The notes below the pieces were generated by a model. That model was given only the letters and a program-made list of their open reading frames with translations, was not told the origin of the DNA and ran no database searches. Position numbers and translations under genes: made by a program. From the NCBI GenBank assembly GCA_028280575.1, contig JANQLN010000060.1, positions 1 to 64,000 on the forward strand: 64,000 bases of DNA, written 5' to 3'. Below are positions 18,673 through 27,681 of the stretch, in pieces (position 1 is the stretch's first letter; each line of letters starts with the position of its first letter). The stretch comes from Clostridia bacterium. Its GTDB lineage: Bacteria > Bacillota > Clostridia > Acetivibrionales > STF1-152.

Positions 18673-19028
18673 ATTTTGGGATTTATATTTTTTTAAGGTT
18701 ATATTGTTTAAGGAAGTAAATTATTCTATGGCAAGAGTATATTAAATGTCTCAGGATTATTTTTTTAAATTCACATTTGGTAATTTTTATAACAAGTATT
18801 TCAAATAATTCATTGAAATCATACTATTTTCTTTGTAATCTGGTCTTATTAGCTATTAAAATACAAACTCCAGGTATATAATTATTAATAAAATGTTAAA
18901 AAATAGAGGGATTATAAATGTTTTGTAGAATATTCATAGTAATACATTTACATAAATTGTGAATCACACCCAGATAATCAGAGATTAAATGAACATTAAA
19001 AGAAAAATAAAGATATGAAGGTTATGTA
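18673..19028. other. gene-free AT-rich stretch upstream of the cas operon
   Basis: No open frame with family resemblance, no terminator and no repeat was found in these 356 bases. It must contain the cas promoter, but I could not single out a convincing -35/-10 pair. AAGG at about 19018 serves as the cas3 ribosome binding site. Confidence 0.5.
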
Positions 19029-21296
19029 ATGGATTATATTGCTCATACGAAATGTAATGGTGTTGAAGAAAAAATAATTGATCATTTATTGATAGTTAGT
19101 AAACTTGCTGGGGAGTTTGCTTCATACATAGACATGAAGGAAGAAGCTGAAATTGCTGGTTTATATCATGATATAGGTAAATATGGAGACTTGTTTCAGG
19201 AAAGGCTTAAGGGAAAGGAAAAAGGTATAGATCATTGGACAGCAGGAGCCTTCATGGTAGCAAAGGATTATTTGTCATATTATATGGCAGCGTCGATTGC
19301 TATCCAGGGGCACCATATAGGATTAAGTACAGGGAATGCAGGGGAATTCTACAAAAAGATTAATATTGATAATCTTAAAGGCATTGAAGTTAATAGTCTG
19401 AGACTCTCTGAAAAGAATACACAATTATTGAGAAACAGATTTATTCAACAGGGTGGTACTTTTACTGAAACAGATAAAAAATGTGGGATTATTAAGAAGG
19501 AAACATACGGCAGAAAAATTTCGACGATGCTTGATGTTAGAATGTTGTATTCCTGTCTTGTAGATGCTGATTATATATGCACTGAGGCACATTTTTCCAG
19601 GAATAAAAATGGTGAATTAAGTTTCCGGGATAAAGGAGCAGAATTTAATCCTGAAGAAGCTTTCAAAAAGTATTATGCATATATGCAGGAAATCAAAAAG
19701 AAAAGTGACAGCTCCAGTAATATCAACAGAATAAGAAATGACTTAAATGATGATTGTCTGAGTGCAGCACTGAAATCCAGAGGCATGTATACCATGACTG
19801 CACCTACAGGGTCGGGTAAAACCTTATCGATGCTTGGTTTTGCAATAAACCATGCAAGACAAAACAGGATCAGAAGGTTAATATTCGTACTACCATACCT
19901 TTCAATAATTGATCAGACAATTGAAGAATATGAAAAAGTCTTCTCTGACATGGGGGAGAATGGAAAACCATATATACTGGCAGATCACAGTCTGATGGAC
20001 TATGAATGTGATAATGAGGGAAAACTCAGGCTGTTTTCAGAAAATTGGGATGCCCCCATCATCGTAACAACTTCACTTAAGTTTTTTGAATCACTTTTCT
20101 CAAACAAACCATCAAAGTGCAGGAAATTGCATAATATTGCCAACAGTATCATACTTTTTGATGAAGCCCAGACTTTGCCGTCCAAGCTTGCTATTCCAAC
20201 AGTTGCAGCTATGACGCATCTAACTGGCAGATTTGGGTGCAGTGTAGTTTTCTCAACAGCTACACAACCTGCGTTTAAATGTTTATCTGAGTCTATTGAT
20301 AAATATATTATTGGAAATTACAAACCGGAAGAGATAGTGAAGAGAGATAAAAATCTATTTGAGAGGTTGGAAAGGGTCAAGATTCATTTCCATGAAAGTA
20401 ATAGCAGTATATCTTGGGATGAGCTGGCATGGAAAATTTCAGAGGAAAAACAGGTACTGGTTATTGTCAATATTAAACAGCATGCTTTAGAATTGTACAA
20501 AGAATTGATTGATATTGGATTAATGGAGGAAAATCTTTTTTATCTGACAACAACAATGTGTCCTGCACACAGGGTGGATGTTTTAAATAAGGTTAAACAT
20601 AGATTGAAAAATAAATTGCCATGTACCCTGGTATCTACTCAGTGTGTTGAGGCGGGAGTGGATATTGATTTTCCTTGTGTTTACAGGGCTTTTGGTCCGT
20701 TGGAGGCAATAGCCCAGGCTGCCGGAAGATGTAACAGAAACGGTAAGCTTAAAAAGGGTAACTATTATGTATTTTACCCCAGGGAAGAAAAATATCCGGA
20801 CAAATACAATTATTCAATAGCTGCTGATACTGCTAAAAAAATAATAAAAAAGTTTCAACATGACAAACTGCTTACACCAGAGGTGTTTATGGAATACTAC
20901 AGGAGTTTGTATAAAATAAAGAATACTGAAAATGAAGATACCGGACTGATGAATGCAATAAACTGCTATGACTTTGAATGGGTGGATAGAGAATATAAGC
21001 TGATTGAAAACAAAACCAGTATTATTGTTGTTCCATATAAGAATTTGATTAACGATTATAATGAAGCGGTAAACGGCTACTATAATGAAAAGTTCAGTAA
21101 AAAATGGATTAAGAGTGTAGCTGCAATCAGTGTAAATGTATATATTCAGGATATTGAAAAATTTTCTGCTTATCTGGAAAGCGTCAAGACCAGAGAAGGG
21201 GAGAATACAGGATATTATATTCTTCATGGAACGGAGTATTATGATTCCAAACTTGGTTTGGTTGAAAAGGACTCAATGAGTACTTTGACATGTTAG
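19029..21296 (+). CDS. cas3: CRISPR-associated helicase/nuclease Cas3 (type I-C)
   Basis: 755 residues, the normal size for Cas3 with a fused N-terminal HD nuclease. The HD motif is in GLYHDIGKYGDLFQ (about residue 50). Helicase motif I is TAPTGSGKTLSML (about 257), motif II is LFDEAQTLP, motif III is FSTATQPA, and motif VI is QAAGRCNRNGK. Cas3 is recruited after Cascade binds a target and degrades the DNA. It is the first gene of a canonical I-C operon with all genes on the plus strand and overlapping or closely spaced, implying one transcript. All core motifs are intact, so the enzyme is probably active. Confidence 0.96.
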   Translation: MDYIAHTKCNGVEEKIIDHLLIVSKLAGEFASYIDMKEEAEIAGLYHDIGKYGDLFQERLKGKEKGIDHWTAGAFMVAKDYLSYYMAASIAIQGHHIGLSTGNAGEFYKKINIDNLKGIEVNSLRLSEKNTQLLRNRFIQQGGTFTETDKKCGIIKKETYGRKISTMLDVRMLYSCLVDADYICTEAHFSRNKNGELSFRDKGAEFNPEEAFKKYYAYMQEIKKKSDSSSNINRIRNDLNDDCLSAALKSRGMYTMTAPTGSGKTLSMLGFAINHARQNRIRRLIFVLPYLSIIDQTIEEYEKVFSDMGENGKPYILADHSLMDYECDNEGKLRLFSENWDAPIIVTTSLKFFESLFSNKPSKCRKLHNIANSIILFDEAQTLPSKLAIPTVAAMTHLTGRFGCSVVFSTATQPAFKCLSESIDKYIIGNYKPEEIVKRDKNLFERLERVKIHFHESNSSISWDELAWKISEEKQVLVIVNIKQHALELYKELIDIGLMEENLFYLTTTMCPAHRVDVLNKVKHRLKNKLPCTLVSTQCVEAGVDIDFPCVYRAFGPLEAIAQAAGRCNRNGKLKKGNYYVFYPREEKYPDKYNYSIAADTAKKIIKKFQHDKLLTPEVFMEYYRSLYKIKNTENEDTGLMNAINCYDFEWVDREYKLIENKTSIIVVPYKNLINDYNEAVNGYYNEKFSKKWIKSVAAISVNVYIQDIEKFSAYLESVKTREGENTGYYILHGTEYYDSKLGLVEKDSMSTLTC

Positions 21297-21304
21297 GAGG
21301 TGAG

Positions 21305-22015
21305 ATGTTGGAAAACTATTTTATTGTAGAAACATGGGGTGGGCTGGCTTGTTTTACAAGACCTGAAACAAAAGTTGAAAGGTTTTCATACCCTGTAATT
21401 ACGCCTTCAACTACAAGGGGGATATTGGATGCGATATATGCAAAGCCTGATGAATTTGGATGGCGAGTCAAAAAAGTTGAAGTGTTTAATCCAATAAGCT
21501 ATATTGCACTTCGGAGAAATGAGGTGAAAGAAAAGATTAGTGTCAGTGCAGTAAAAAAGGCCATGGATTCTGCTGGTATGAATCCTGTAGTTGCCGACGC
21601 GGATATGGATTATGCCGGAAGTGATCAAAAGGGTAGGACGCAAAGGCAAACAATGGCTCTCAAAAATGTAAGGTACAGAGTTCACGCATATATTTTGCCA
21701 AGAAGAGGAAAGGAAAACAAGCTGCATCATATGATGAAACAGGCAAAACGAAGGCTGGAGAAGGGAAAGTGCTTTTATCAACCGTACTTCGGATGTAGAG
21801 AATTCCCTGCTTTTTTCAAATTAATTGAAAAAAGAGATGACCTGAAACCGGCAGATATTACAATGGACATTGGTCTTATGGTGTATGATGTTTTTAATAT
21901 CAATAAGGTGGTAACAGATGGTACAGCCGGTGCAAGCATATCTTTGTTCAAAGCTAAAATTGTAAATGGAGTTATGGATATTCCTGAATATGACAGTGAA
22001 GAAGTTATTAAGTAA
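21305..22015 (+). CDS. cas5c: Cas5c, pre-crRNA-processing Cascade subunit
   Basis: 236 residues. In type I-C systems, which lack Cas6, Cas5c (Cas5d) cuts the repeat RNA and stays on the 5' handle of the crRNA. The N-terminal FTRPETKVERFSYPVITPST block and the RTQRQTMALKNVRYRVHAYI segment match this family. ATG at 21305 is preferred: AGGAGGTG lies inside the cas3 stop region, 6-7 bases before it. An in-frame ATG at 21290 overlaps cas3 but contains that RBS within its first codons. Confidence 0.93.
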   Translation: MLENYFIVETWGGLACFTRPETKVERFSYPVITPSTTRGILDAIYAKPDEFGWRVKKVEVFNPISYIALRRNEVKEKISVSAVKKAMDSAGMNPVVADADMDYAGSDQKGRTQRQTMALKNVRYRVHAYILPRRGKENKLHHMMKQAKRRLEKGKCFYQPYFGCREFPAFFKLIEKRDDLKPADITMDIGLMVYDVFNINKVVTDGTAGASISLFKAKIVNGVMDIPEYDSEEVIK

Positions 22016-22031
22016 AAGGGGGGTGATTAAT

Positions 22032-23768
22032 ATGATGGACAAGCTTCTTGCTTACGCACAAAATAGTGATTTATACACGGAGCCTGGTTTTGCAGCCAAA
22101 ACATCTCGTTGGACCGTCAGCATGACTGATCGTGGGGAATACGTTGATGTCATTGACTTGAGGACTGAGTCTGCCGACCGGGAATTTAAAATTTGTCCCC
22201 ACTTGGAGCAAAATGAATTGATATGCGGAGGGGTTACACGAAGTCATTTTTTAATTGATACGCTTGAAACAGTATTGCTTTTCACTCTTGAGAAAAAAAA
22301 GCTTAACGAAAAGATCATTAAAAAGCATAAGTGCTTTATTAATTACATTGAAGCAGCTTCTCCTGAATACAAGGACCTTGACAAGATTGCATTTCTACTA
22401 AAAAATGGTGATGTGGTTCAAAGAATTATTGACCGTTTGACCGAGATGAAAGCAAAAGCTAAAGACAAAATTACTTTTTTAATAGCTGATACTTTTGTTG
22501 TAGAAAGTGATAAGTGGCATGGCTGGTGGAGAAATTACCGGGAATCAATTAAAAGCAAAGACAAAAATAAGAATAAAATGTTCTGTGTTTTAACAGGTGA
22601 AAAAGCTATCCCTGCTATGACACATCCTAAGGTAGGTATATCAAGAATTGGGGGTCAACCATCAGGTTCAGTACTTGTAGGATTTGACAAGGAAGCTTTT
22701 AGTTCATATGGTTTGACAAAATCCAAAAATGCTGCCATGTCGGAAAAAACTTCTACAACTTACGTCAATGCTCTGACTGAACTTTTAAAGTATGGCCAAT
22801 ACATCAGTAATACAGTACTATTATACTGGTTGAAAAAGACTGTTGCTGATGATGATAATCCATTTCTAATTTTCAGTGACGACCAGTCTGATAAAATAGC
22901 TTCGATTGAGAAGTTAAAAAGACTGATTATTTCAGTTAAGAGCGGAGAAAAACCTGAACTGATTCATAATGAGTACTATCTGATGATACTGTCGGGTTCG
23001 GGTGGGAGAGTAATGTTAAGGCATTGGGCTGAAGACAGATTGACAGAACTGATTGATAATATTTATTCGTGGTTTAACGATTTATCAATAACAACTCCAG
23101 ATTCAAAAGGATATATGGACAGCCCCAAAATGCAAGCAGTTTTAAAGAGTATGATACTAAAAGATTTGAAGGAGGTACCTCCGGATTTAATCACAAAAAT
23201 GTGGCTTGCAGCATACAGGGGTCAGGCTATACCTAGAGCAGCTGCCGCAATGGTTCTTAAGAGGACAATGTCGGAAATCGTTTCAAACAGTGAAAAATAT
23301 TTTGCAGTAAAAATGGGCTTGTTAAAAGCCTACTTATTAAGATATGGGAAATTGCACGGAGGTGATTATGTGAACATCAAAAGTGAATTAAACACAGATA
23401 TTGTAAATCCGGTATATCATGCCGGAAGATTGTTGGCAGTGCTGGCAGATTTGCAGCAGCGTGCACTTGGTAATATAAATGCAGGAGTGGTTCAGAGATA
23501 TTATTCGGCGGCTTCCACTACACCCAGGCTTGTAATTGGAAGATTACTGAAAACATCACAGCACCATTTGGGAAAATTGGAATCAGGTCTGGCACATTGG
23601 TACGACAATAGGATAGCGGATGTTGTTAAGAAAATCAATGATAAGCTTCCAATAACGTTATCTTTGGAAGAACAATCGTTGTTTGCTCTTGGATATTATC
23701 ATCAGAAAGCATACAGTAATAGGGAAAAAATGGAGAACCGCAGTAAAAAAGAGGAGGTAAAAGAATGA
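22032..23768 (+). CDS. cas8c: Cas8c (Csd1), large Cascade subunit
   Basis: 578 residues starting MMDKLLAYAQ after AAAGGGGGGTG, 16 bases downstream of cas5c. The family hallmarks are visible: an N-terminal region with KICPHLEQNELICGG, the THPKVGISRIGGQPSGS segment, and an all-helical C-terminal domain. In I-C Cascade it recognises the PAM and helps unwind the target. The last 132 codons probably also encode the separate small subunit Cas11c (own entry). It overlaps cas7 by 4 bases (ATGA). Confidence 0.94.
   Translation: MMDKLLAYAQNSDLYTEPGFAAKTSRWTVSMTDRGEYVDVIDLRTESADREFKICPHLEQNELICGGVTRSHFLIDTLETVLLFTLEKKKLNEKIIKKHKCFINYIEAASPEYKDLDKIAFLLKNGDVVQRIIDRLTEMKAKAKDKITFLIADTFVVESDKWHGWWRNYRESIKSKDKNKNKMFCVLTGEKAIPAMTHPKVGISRIGGQPSGSVLVGFDKEAFSSYGLTKSKNAAMSEKTSTTYVNALTELLKYGQYISNTVLLYWLKKTVADDDNPFLIFSDDQSDKIASIEKLKRLIISVKSGEKPELIHNEYYLMILSGSGGRVMLRHWAEDRLTELIDNIYSWFNDLSITTPDSKGYMDSPKMQAVLKSMILKDLKEVPPDLITKMWLAAYRGQAIPRAAAAMVLKRTMSEIVSNSEKYFAVKMGLLKAYLLRYGKLHGGDYVNIKSELNTDIVNPVYHAGRLLAVLADLQQRALGNINAGVVQRYYSAASTTPRLVIGRLLKTSQHHLGKLESGLAHWYDNRIADVVKKINDKLPITLSLEEQSLFALGYYHQKAYSNREKMENRSKKEEVKE
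23370..23768 (+). CDS. cas11c: Cas11c small subunit, internal translation product of cas8c
   Basis: Inside cas8c, GGAGGTGA (23358-23365) is followed after 4 bases by GTG at 23370. That GTG is exactly in frame (codon 447), so initiation would yield a 132-residue helical protein beginning VNIKSELNTDIV and sharing the Cas8c C-terminus. Type I-C systems are known to make Cas11 from an internal start in cas8c; position, length and the near-perfect Shine-Dalgarno fit. The ATG at 23368 is out of frame and stops immediately. No wet evidence is available for this organism. Confidence 0.7.
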   Translation: MNIKSELNTDIVNPVYHAGRLLAVLADLQQRALGNINAGVVQRYYSAASTTPRLVIGRLLKTSQHHLGKLESGLAHWYDNRIADVVKKINDKLPITLSLEEQSLFALGYYHQKAYSNREKMENRSKKEEVKE

Positions 23769-24778
23769 GTGTAATAAAAAACAGATATGAATTTTTATTT
23801 TTAATTGATTGTATTAATGGGAATCCCAATGGAGATCCCGATACGGGTAACCTTCCAAGAATTGATCCTCAGGATATGCATGGACTAATATCTGATGTTG
23901 CTGTAAAAAGACGTATTAGGAATTATGTACAGACTGCATATGGCAATGATAGCCCCAATGCCATAATCATTCAGGAATCAACCAATGTAAACAGATTTAT
24001 TGCAAAGGCTCATGAAGAAACAGGTGGGATGCTTAAAAAGGCAACCAAGGATAAAGTGAAAAATGCAAGAGAGTGGTTATGCAGGAATTTTTATGATGTC
24101 AGAGCCTTTGGGGCAGTTTTGTCAACCGGGGCCAATGCAGGACAGGTGAGAGGACCTGTACAACTGAGTTTTTTAAGATCAGTTGATGCAATATTGCCAG
24201 TAGATATAACCATAACAAGAATGGCTGTTACAGATAATACAAAGGGGAAAACTTCATCTGAAGATATTCTTGCATGGGAGAAGGAACAGCCCGAAGAGAA
24301 ACTAAGAACGATGGGAAGAAAGACAATAATACCATATGGCTTATATTTGGGACATGGATTTATCAGTGCAAATTTGGCAGAAAAAATGACCGGTTTCAGT
24401 GATGAAGATCTTAAAATTTTATGGGATGCGTTACTGAATTTATATGAACATGATCGTTCAGCCAGTAAAGGGCTGATGTCAGTAAAGGAGCCCTTAATAA
24501 TATTCAGGCATGATGGTACTGACACAGACGCAAGCCAGAGAGAAAGACAGGCAAAACTTGGTTGTGCTCCGGCTCATAAATTATTTGACATGATATCTGC
24601 TGAAAAGAAGGATAAGGAAGTAATACCAAGAAAATTCAGTGACTATAAAATAAAAATAGACATGTCAAAACTGCCAAATGGTATATCATTGGGGTTGGGT
24701 GTTAATGAAGGTGGAAATGCAAGGATATACTGGAATGAGATACCTAGCGATTTGTCAGAGTCTGTAATGGTTGTTTAG
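23765..24778 (+). CDS. cas7c: Cas7c (Csd2), crRNA backbone subunit
   Basis: 337 residues. The start MSVIKNRYEFLFLIDCINGN runs into PNGDPDTGNLPR, the family signature of the Csd2/Csh2 Cas7 group. RAFGAVLSTGANAGQVRGPV is the second conserved block. Multiple copies line the crRNA spacer in the Cascade complex. The ATG overlaps the cas8c stop by 4 bases, indicating translational coupling, and GAGGAGG lies just upstream. Confidence 0.96.
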   Translation: MSVIKNRYEFLFLIDCINGNPNGDPDTGNLPRIDPQDMHGLISDVAVKRRIRNYVQTAYGNDSPNAIIIQESTNVNRFIAKAHEETGGMLKKATKDKVKNAREWLCRNFYDVRAFGAVLSTGANAGQVRGPVQLSFLRSVDAILPVDITITRMAVTDNTKGKTSSEDILAWEKEQPEEKLRTMGRKTIIPYGLYLGHGFISANLAEKMTGFSDEDLKILWDALLNLYEHDRSASKGLMSVKEPLIIFRHDGTDTDASQRERQAKLGCAPAHKLFDMISAEKKDKEVIPRKFSDYKIKIDMSKLPNGISLGLGVNEGGNARIYWNEIPSDLSESVMVV

Positions 24779-24780
24779 TT

Positions 24781-25458
24781 ATGACCAATACTGATTTAAT
24801 ACCCATTTCACTATTGTCTCAATACTATTATTGCAGGAGAAGAGCCGGACTTCTCCTTCTTGAAGGCCAGTGGGAAGACAATAGATACACTGTCGAGGGA
24901 ACATTTCAACATGAGCATGTTCATTCAGGAATAAATGAATCCAGAAATGACTTATATATCATAAGATCATTAAGACTGTCCTCTGAAAAATATGGTATTA
25001 CAGGAGTGGCGGACTGTATTGAATTTCATAGAACAAATACTGAAGGTGTTTGTATTAAGGGGAAAGAAGGTAAATGGATTGTAATACCTGTAGAATATAA
25101 GCATGGAAGAAAACGCAGTGAACTTGAGTATGAAGTACAATTGTGTGCTCAGGCAATGTGTATTGAAGAAGCACTTGATACTGAAGTATCAACAGGATTT
25201 CTGTATTACTTTGAATCAAATAAAAGAAAGAAAGTAAATATAACAGAAGAGTTACGTAAAAAGGTTACAATAGGTATAAATGAATTGTCGGAAATGATTG
25301 AGACTGGAAAAACACCATTACCTGTTAAAAGTGCAAAGTGTATAAAGTGTTCAATGTATGATAAATGCATTCCAAATATACTTAGATATAATTCCCAAAG
25401 ATATATTTGTGACATGTTGAACTACGTGATTGGAGATAATTATGAAGAGGATTCTTAA
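24781..25458 (+). CDS. cas4: Cas4 exonuclease (adaptation)
   Basis: 225 residues. It has the iron-sulphur cysteines of Cas4: one near the N-terminus (YYYCRRRAGLL) and three in a C-terminal cluster (KCIKCSMYDKC). The RecB-nuclease residues are in TGVADCIEF (Asp) and IPVEYKHGR (Glu-x-Lys). Cas4 trims prespacers and helps choose PAM-bearing ends with Cas1-Cas2. The gene starts 2 bases after cas7 and its end overlaps the cas1 start by 17 bases. Confidence 0.95.
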   Translation: MTNTDLIPISLLSQYYYCRRRAGLLLLEGQWEDNRYTVEGTFQHEHVHSGINESRNDLYIIRSLRLSSEKYGITGVADCIEFHRTNTEGVCIKGKEGKWIVIPVEYKHGRKRSELEYEVQLCAQAMCIEEALDTEVSTGFLYYFESNKRKKVNITEELRKKVTIGINELSEMIETGKTPLPVKSAKCIKCSMYDKCIPNILRYNSQRYICDMLNYVIGDNYEEDS

Positions 25459-26470
25459 TACATTATATGTAACGACGGAAGATACCTATTTGTATAGAAA
25501 AGGAGATACTGTTACAGTTTCAGTGAAGGATAAAGATAAACTAAGGATACCATTGCATTCATTGGAAGGCATATATTGTTTTGGAAATACTATCTGCACT
25601 ACTCCATTGATAGAAGGATGTAATGAGTTCGGTGTAAAAATTGTGTTTTACACAAAAACAGGAAGATTTATAGCAAGAATCCAGGGACCAATTTATGGAA
25701 ATGTTCTTTTAAGAAAGGAGCAATACACATGTAGTAATAACGAAATAAAAGCAAATGAAATTGCAAAATTTTTCTTGGCTGCAAAGCTTGCAAATAGCAG
25801 GAGTGTTCTTTTAAGAGCTTACAGAGAATCAAAAATACAAGACAGGAAAATACTTTTAAAAAATGCTGCATTACAGATTGAGGAAATGGGTAAAAAGATA
25901 TCTGACGAGGTGGATTACTATTCATTGCTGGGGTATGAGGGAAGGGCCGCAAATGTTTATTTTTCTGTACTAAACAATATGATATATGATAATAATGGCT
26001 TTTTGTTCAATGGAAGAAATAAACGGCCGCCAAAAGATCCTGTTAATGCTATGTTGTCATTCATATATGCAGTATTGTGTAATGATATAATTTCTGCGCT
26101 TGAAGGAGTAGGATTAGATCCTGCTGTAGGATATTTACACAAGGAAAGATCAGGTAAACCATCATTAGCATTAGACATAATGGAAGAGTTTCGTGCATAT
26201 TTGGCAGACAGACTTATATTATCCCTAATTAATAAAAAACAAGTTAAGAAAAGTGATTTCAGTACGTTTGAAGGAGGTAGTGTAGATATGCAGGAAAGAG
26301 CAAAAAAAATAATCATTACAGCCTGGCAAAAACGTAAACAGGAAGAAATAACACACCCTTTTTTAAAAGAGAAGGTTCATATAGGGATGCTGCCGCATAT
26401 TCAGGCAATGTTGTTTTCAAGATTTATAAGAGGTGACATTAAGCAATACCCTCCATTTTATATGAAATGA
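25442..26470 (+). CDS. cas1: Cas1 integrase
   Basis: 342 residues. Metal ligands of the Cas1 active site can be read in LLGYEGRAANVYF (Glu), YLHKERSGKPSLALD (His) and the following DIMEEFR (Asp). Cas1 with Cas2 inserts new spacers at the leader end. ATG at 25442 is chosen over the in-frame ATG at 25430 because GGAG precedes it at 8 bases. It is translated from within the cas4 end, and cas2 follows at 10 bases. Confidence 0.96.
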   Translation: MKRILNTLYVTTEDTYLYRKGDTVTVSVKDKDKLRIPLHSLEGIYCFGNTICTTPLIEGCNEFGVKIVFYTKTGRFIARIQGPIYGNVLLRKEQYTCSNNEIKANEIAKFFLAAKLANSRSVLLRAYRESKIQDRKILLKNAALQIEEMGKKISDEVDYYSLLGYEGRAANVYFSVLNNMIYDNNGFLFNGRNKRPPKDPVNAMLSFIYAVLCNDIISALEGVGLDPAVGYLHKERSGKPSLALDIMEEFRAYLADRLILSLINKKQVKKSDFSTFEGGSVDMQERAKKIIITAWQKRKQEEITHPFLKEKVHIGMLPHIQAMLFSRFIRGDIKQYPPFYMK

Positions 26471-26480
26471 GGTGAAAACA

Positions 26481-26771
26481 ATGATGGTACTTATTACATA
26501 TGATGTATCTACAGAGACAAGTACAGGGAAAACAAGGTTAAGTCGAATTGCAAAAATATGTGAAAATTATGGACAGAGAGTTCAGAACTCAGTTTTTGAG
26601 TGCTTGGTCGATCCTACACAATTTGCAAAGTTAAAGGGACATATTTTAAAAACAGCCAATCTCGACAAGGATAGTATAAGAATATATTATTTAGGTAAAA
26701 ATTGGAAGAACAGAGTTGAACACCACGGAGCAAAAAAAACATATAACCCTGAAGGAGTTATAATGGTATAG
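26481..26771 (+). CDS. cas2: Cas2 adaptation protein
   Basis: 96 residues, the standard length. MMVLITYDVSTET carries the conserved N-terminal YDV motif with the metal-site Asp, and the RVQNSVFECLVDPTQF strand-loop is typical. It dimerises as the scaffold of the Cas1-Cas2 integrase. ATG at 26481 is preferred over GTG 26472 because GAGGTG (26470-26474) is then correctly placed. It is the last cas gene, followed by the array leader. Confidence 0.95.
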   Translation: MMVLITYDVSTETSTGKTRLSRIAKICENYGQRVQNSVFECLVDPTQFAKLKGHILKTANLDKDSIRIYYLGKNWKNRVEHHGAKKTYNPEGVIMV

Positions 26772-26939
26772 CGCGAATGCCATATAGACATAAAATTCCT
26801 GAGGATTCGCTAAGTACTGATATTAAGGGGGTAGGTATTAGTTTTTATTTTTTTGAAGTATATTATTTTGTTTGGTGATAGCAGTTCCGCAAAATGAGAA
26901 CGTGTAAACATTGAAAAGTCAATATTTTAGAAGTGGACT
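26772..26939 (+). promoter_or_regulatory. CRISPR leader with candidate crRNA promoter
   Basis: The 168 bases between cas2 and the first repeat are AT-rich as expected of a leader. TTGAAG (26853-26858) and TGATAG (26876-26881) are 17 bases apart, which would start transcription about 50 bases before the first repeat. GCGAAT (26773-26778) and ATTCGC (26805-26810) form a small inverted repeat just after cas2. Leader polarity is supported by the decayed repeat at the opposite end of the array. Confidence 0.6.
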
Positions 26940-27681
26940 GTTGCCTCCAATACGGAGGCGTGGATTGAAACCAGGTATATATGGATGCTTCTAGGCAAAA
27001 AGAAAAGTTGCCTCCAATACGGAGGCGTGGATTGAAACACGGCTGCAGTGGACGCACTTACAAATATCCTGAAGTTGCCTCCAATACGGAGGCGTGGATT
27101 GAAACGATTTAGTTGCAATGTTATCAAGACTATACGCGGGGTTGCCTCCAATACGGAGGCGTGGATTGAAACGATGAAGAAACAGCACAAAAGGTAAAGA
27201 ATTTTTGTTGCCTCCAATACGGAGGCGTGGATTGAAACTTACAGGTACAAGTCAAGGAGTTTAAGGCGTAAGTTGCCTCCAATACGGAGGCGTGGATTGA
27301 AACATTGGTGGAAAGGAAGTAACAGAAAAAGAAGCAATGTTGCCTCCAATACGGAGGCGTGGATTGAAACGTAAAAGCACTGCAGGATAAGAGTAGTACC
27401 CAGGTTGCCTCCAATACGGAGGCGTGGATTGAAACTTTTGTGAATAAGAATGATGTTGTTAAAATGTACGTTGCCTCCAATACGGAGGCGTGGATTGAAA
27501 CACAATAAGGTGTATCGTGAAATATCTGCTTATGGTTGCCTCCAATACGGAGGCGTGGATTGAAACCTGAATTTCTATGTCCAAAAAAGTTTTTATATTA
27601 TGTTGCCTCCAATACGGAGGCGTGGATTGAAACAATTACATTGGCCTGGGCACAAGTGCAGTTGCCTCGTTGTCTCCCATA
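26940..27681 (+). CRISPR. type I-C CRISPR array: 11 identical repeats, 11 spacers, degenerate terminal repeat
   Basis: The 32-bp repeat reads GTTGCCTCCAATACGG followed by AGGCGTGGATTGAAAC. Its GCCTCC/GGAGGC arms form the I-C hairpin, and the ATTGAAAC end gives the usual crRNA handle. Exact copies start at 26940, 27007, 27074, 27141, 27207, 27272, 27339, 27404, 27470, 27535 and 27602; spacers are 33-35 bp. A twelfth, decayed repeat starts at 27669 (GTTGTCTCC, then divergence), leaving a 35-bp last spacer. Perfect identity of the 11 repeats and an intact cas operon suggest a working system. Spacer targets could not be identified without a search. Confidence 0.98.

Noticed and set aside
18663-18745. 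Possible HEPN-domain scrap after the nucleotidyltransferase remnant
   Set aside because: Only a vague pattern (NYSMARVY) in 27 codons; not enough for a call.
26863-27505. Minus-strand open frames with recurring RLRIGGN and SVLEAT peptides
   Set aside because: They are translations of the CRISPR repeats and spacers, not genes.
26972-27668. Most spacers can be read as an open frame in at least one plus frame
   Set aside because: A 33-35-base segment is open in one of three frames by chance very often, so this says nothing about targets.
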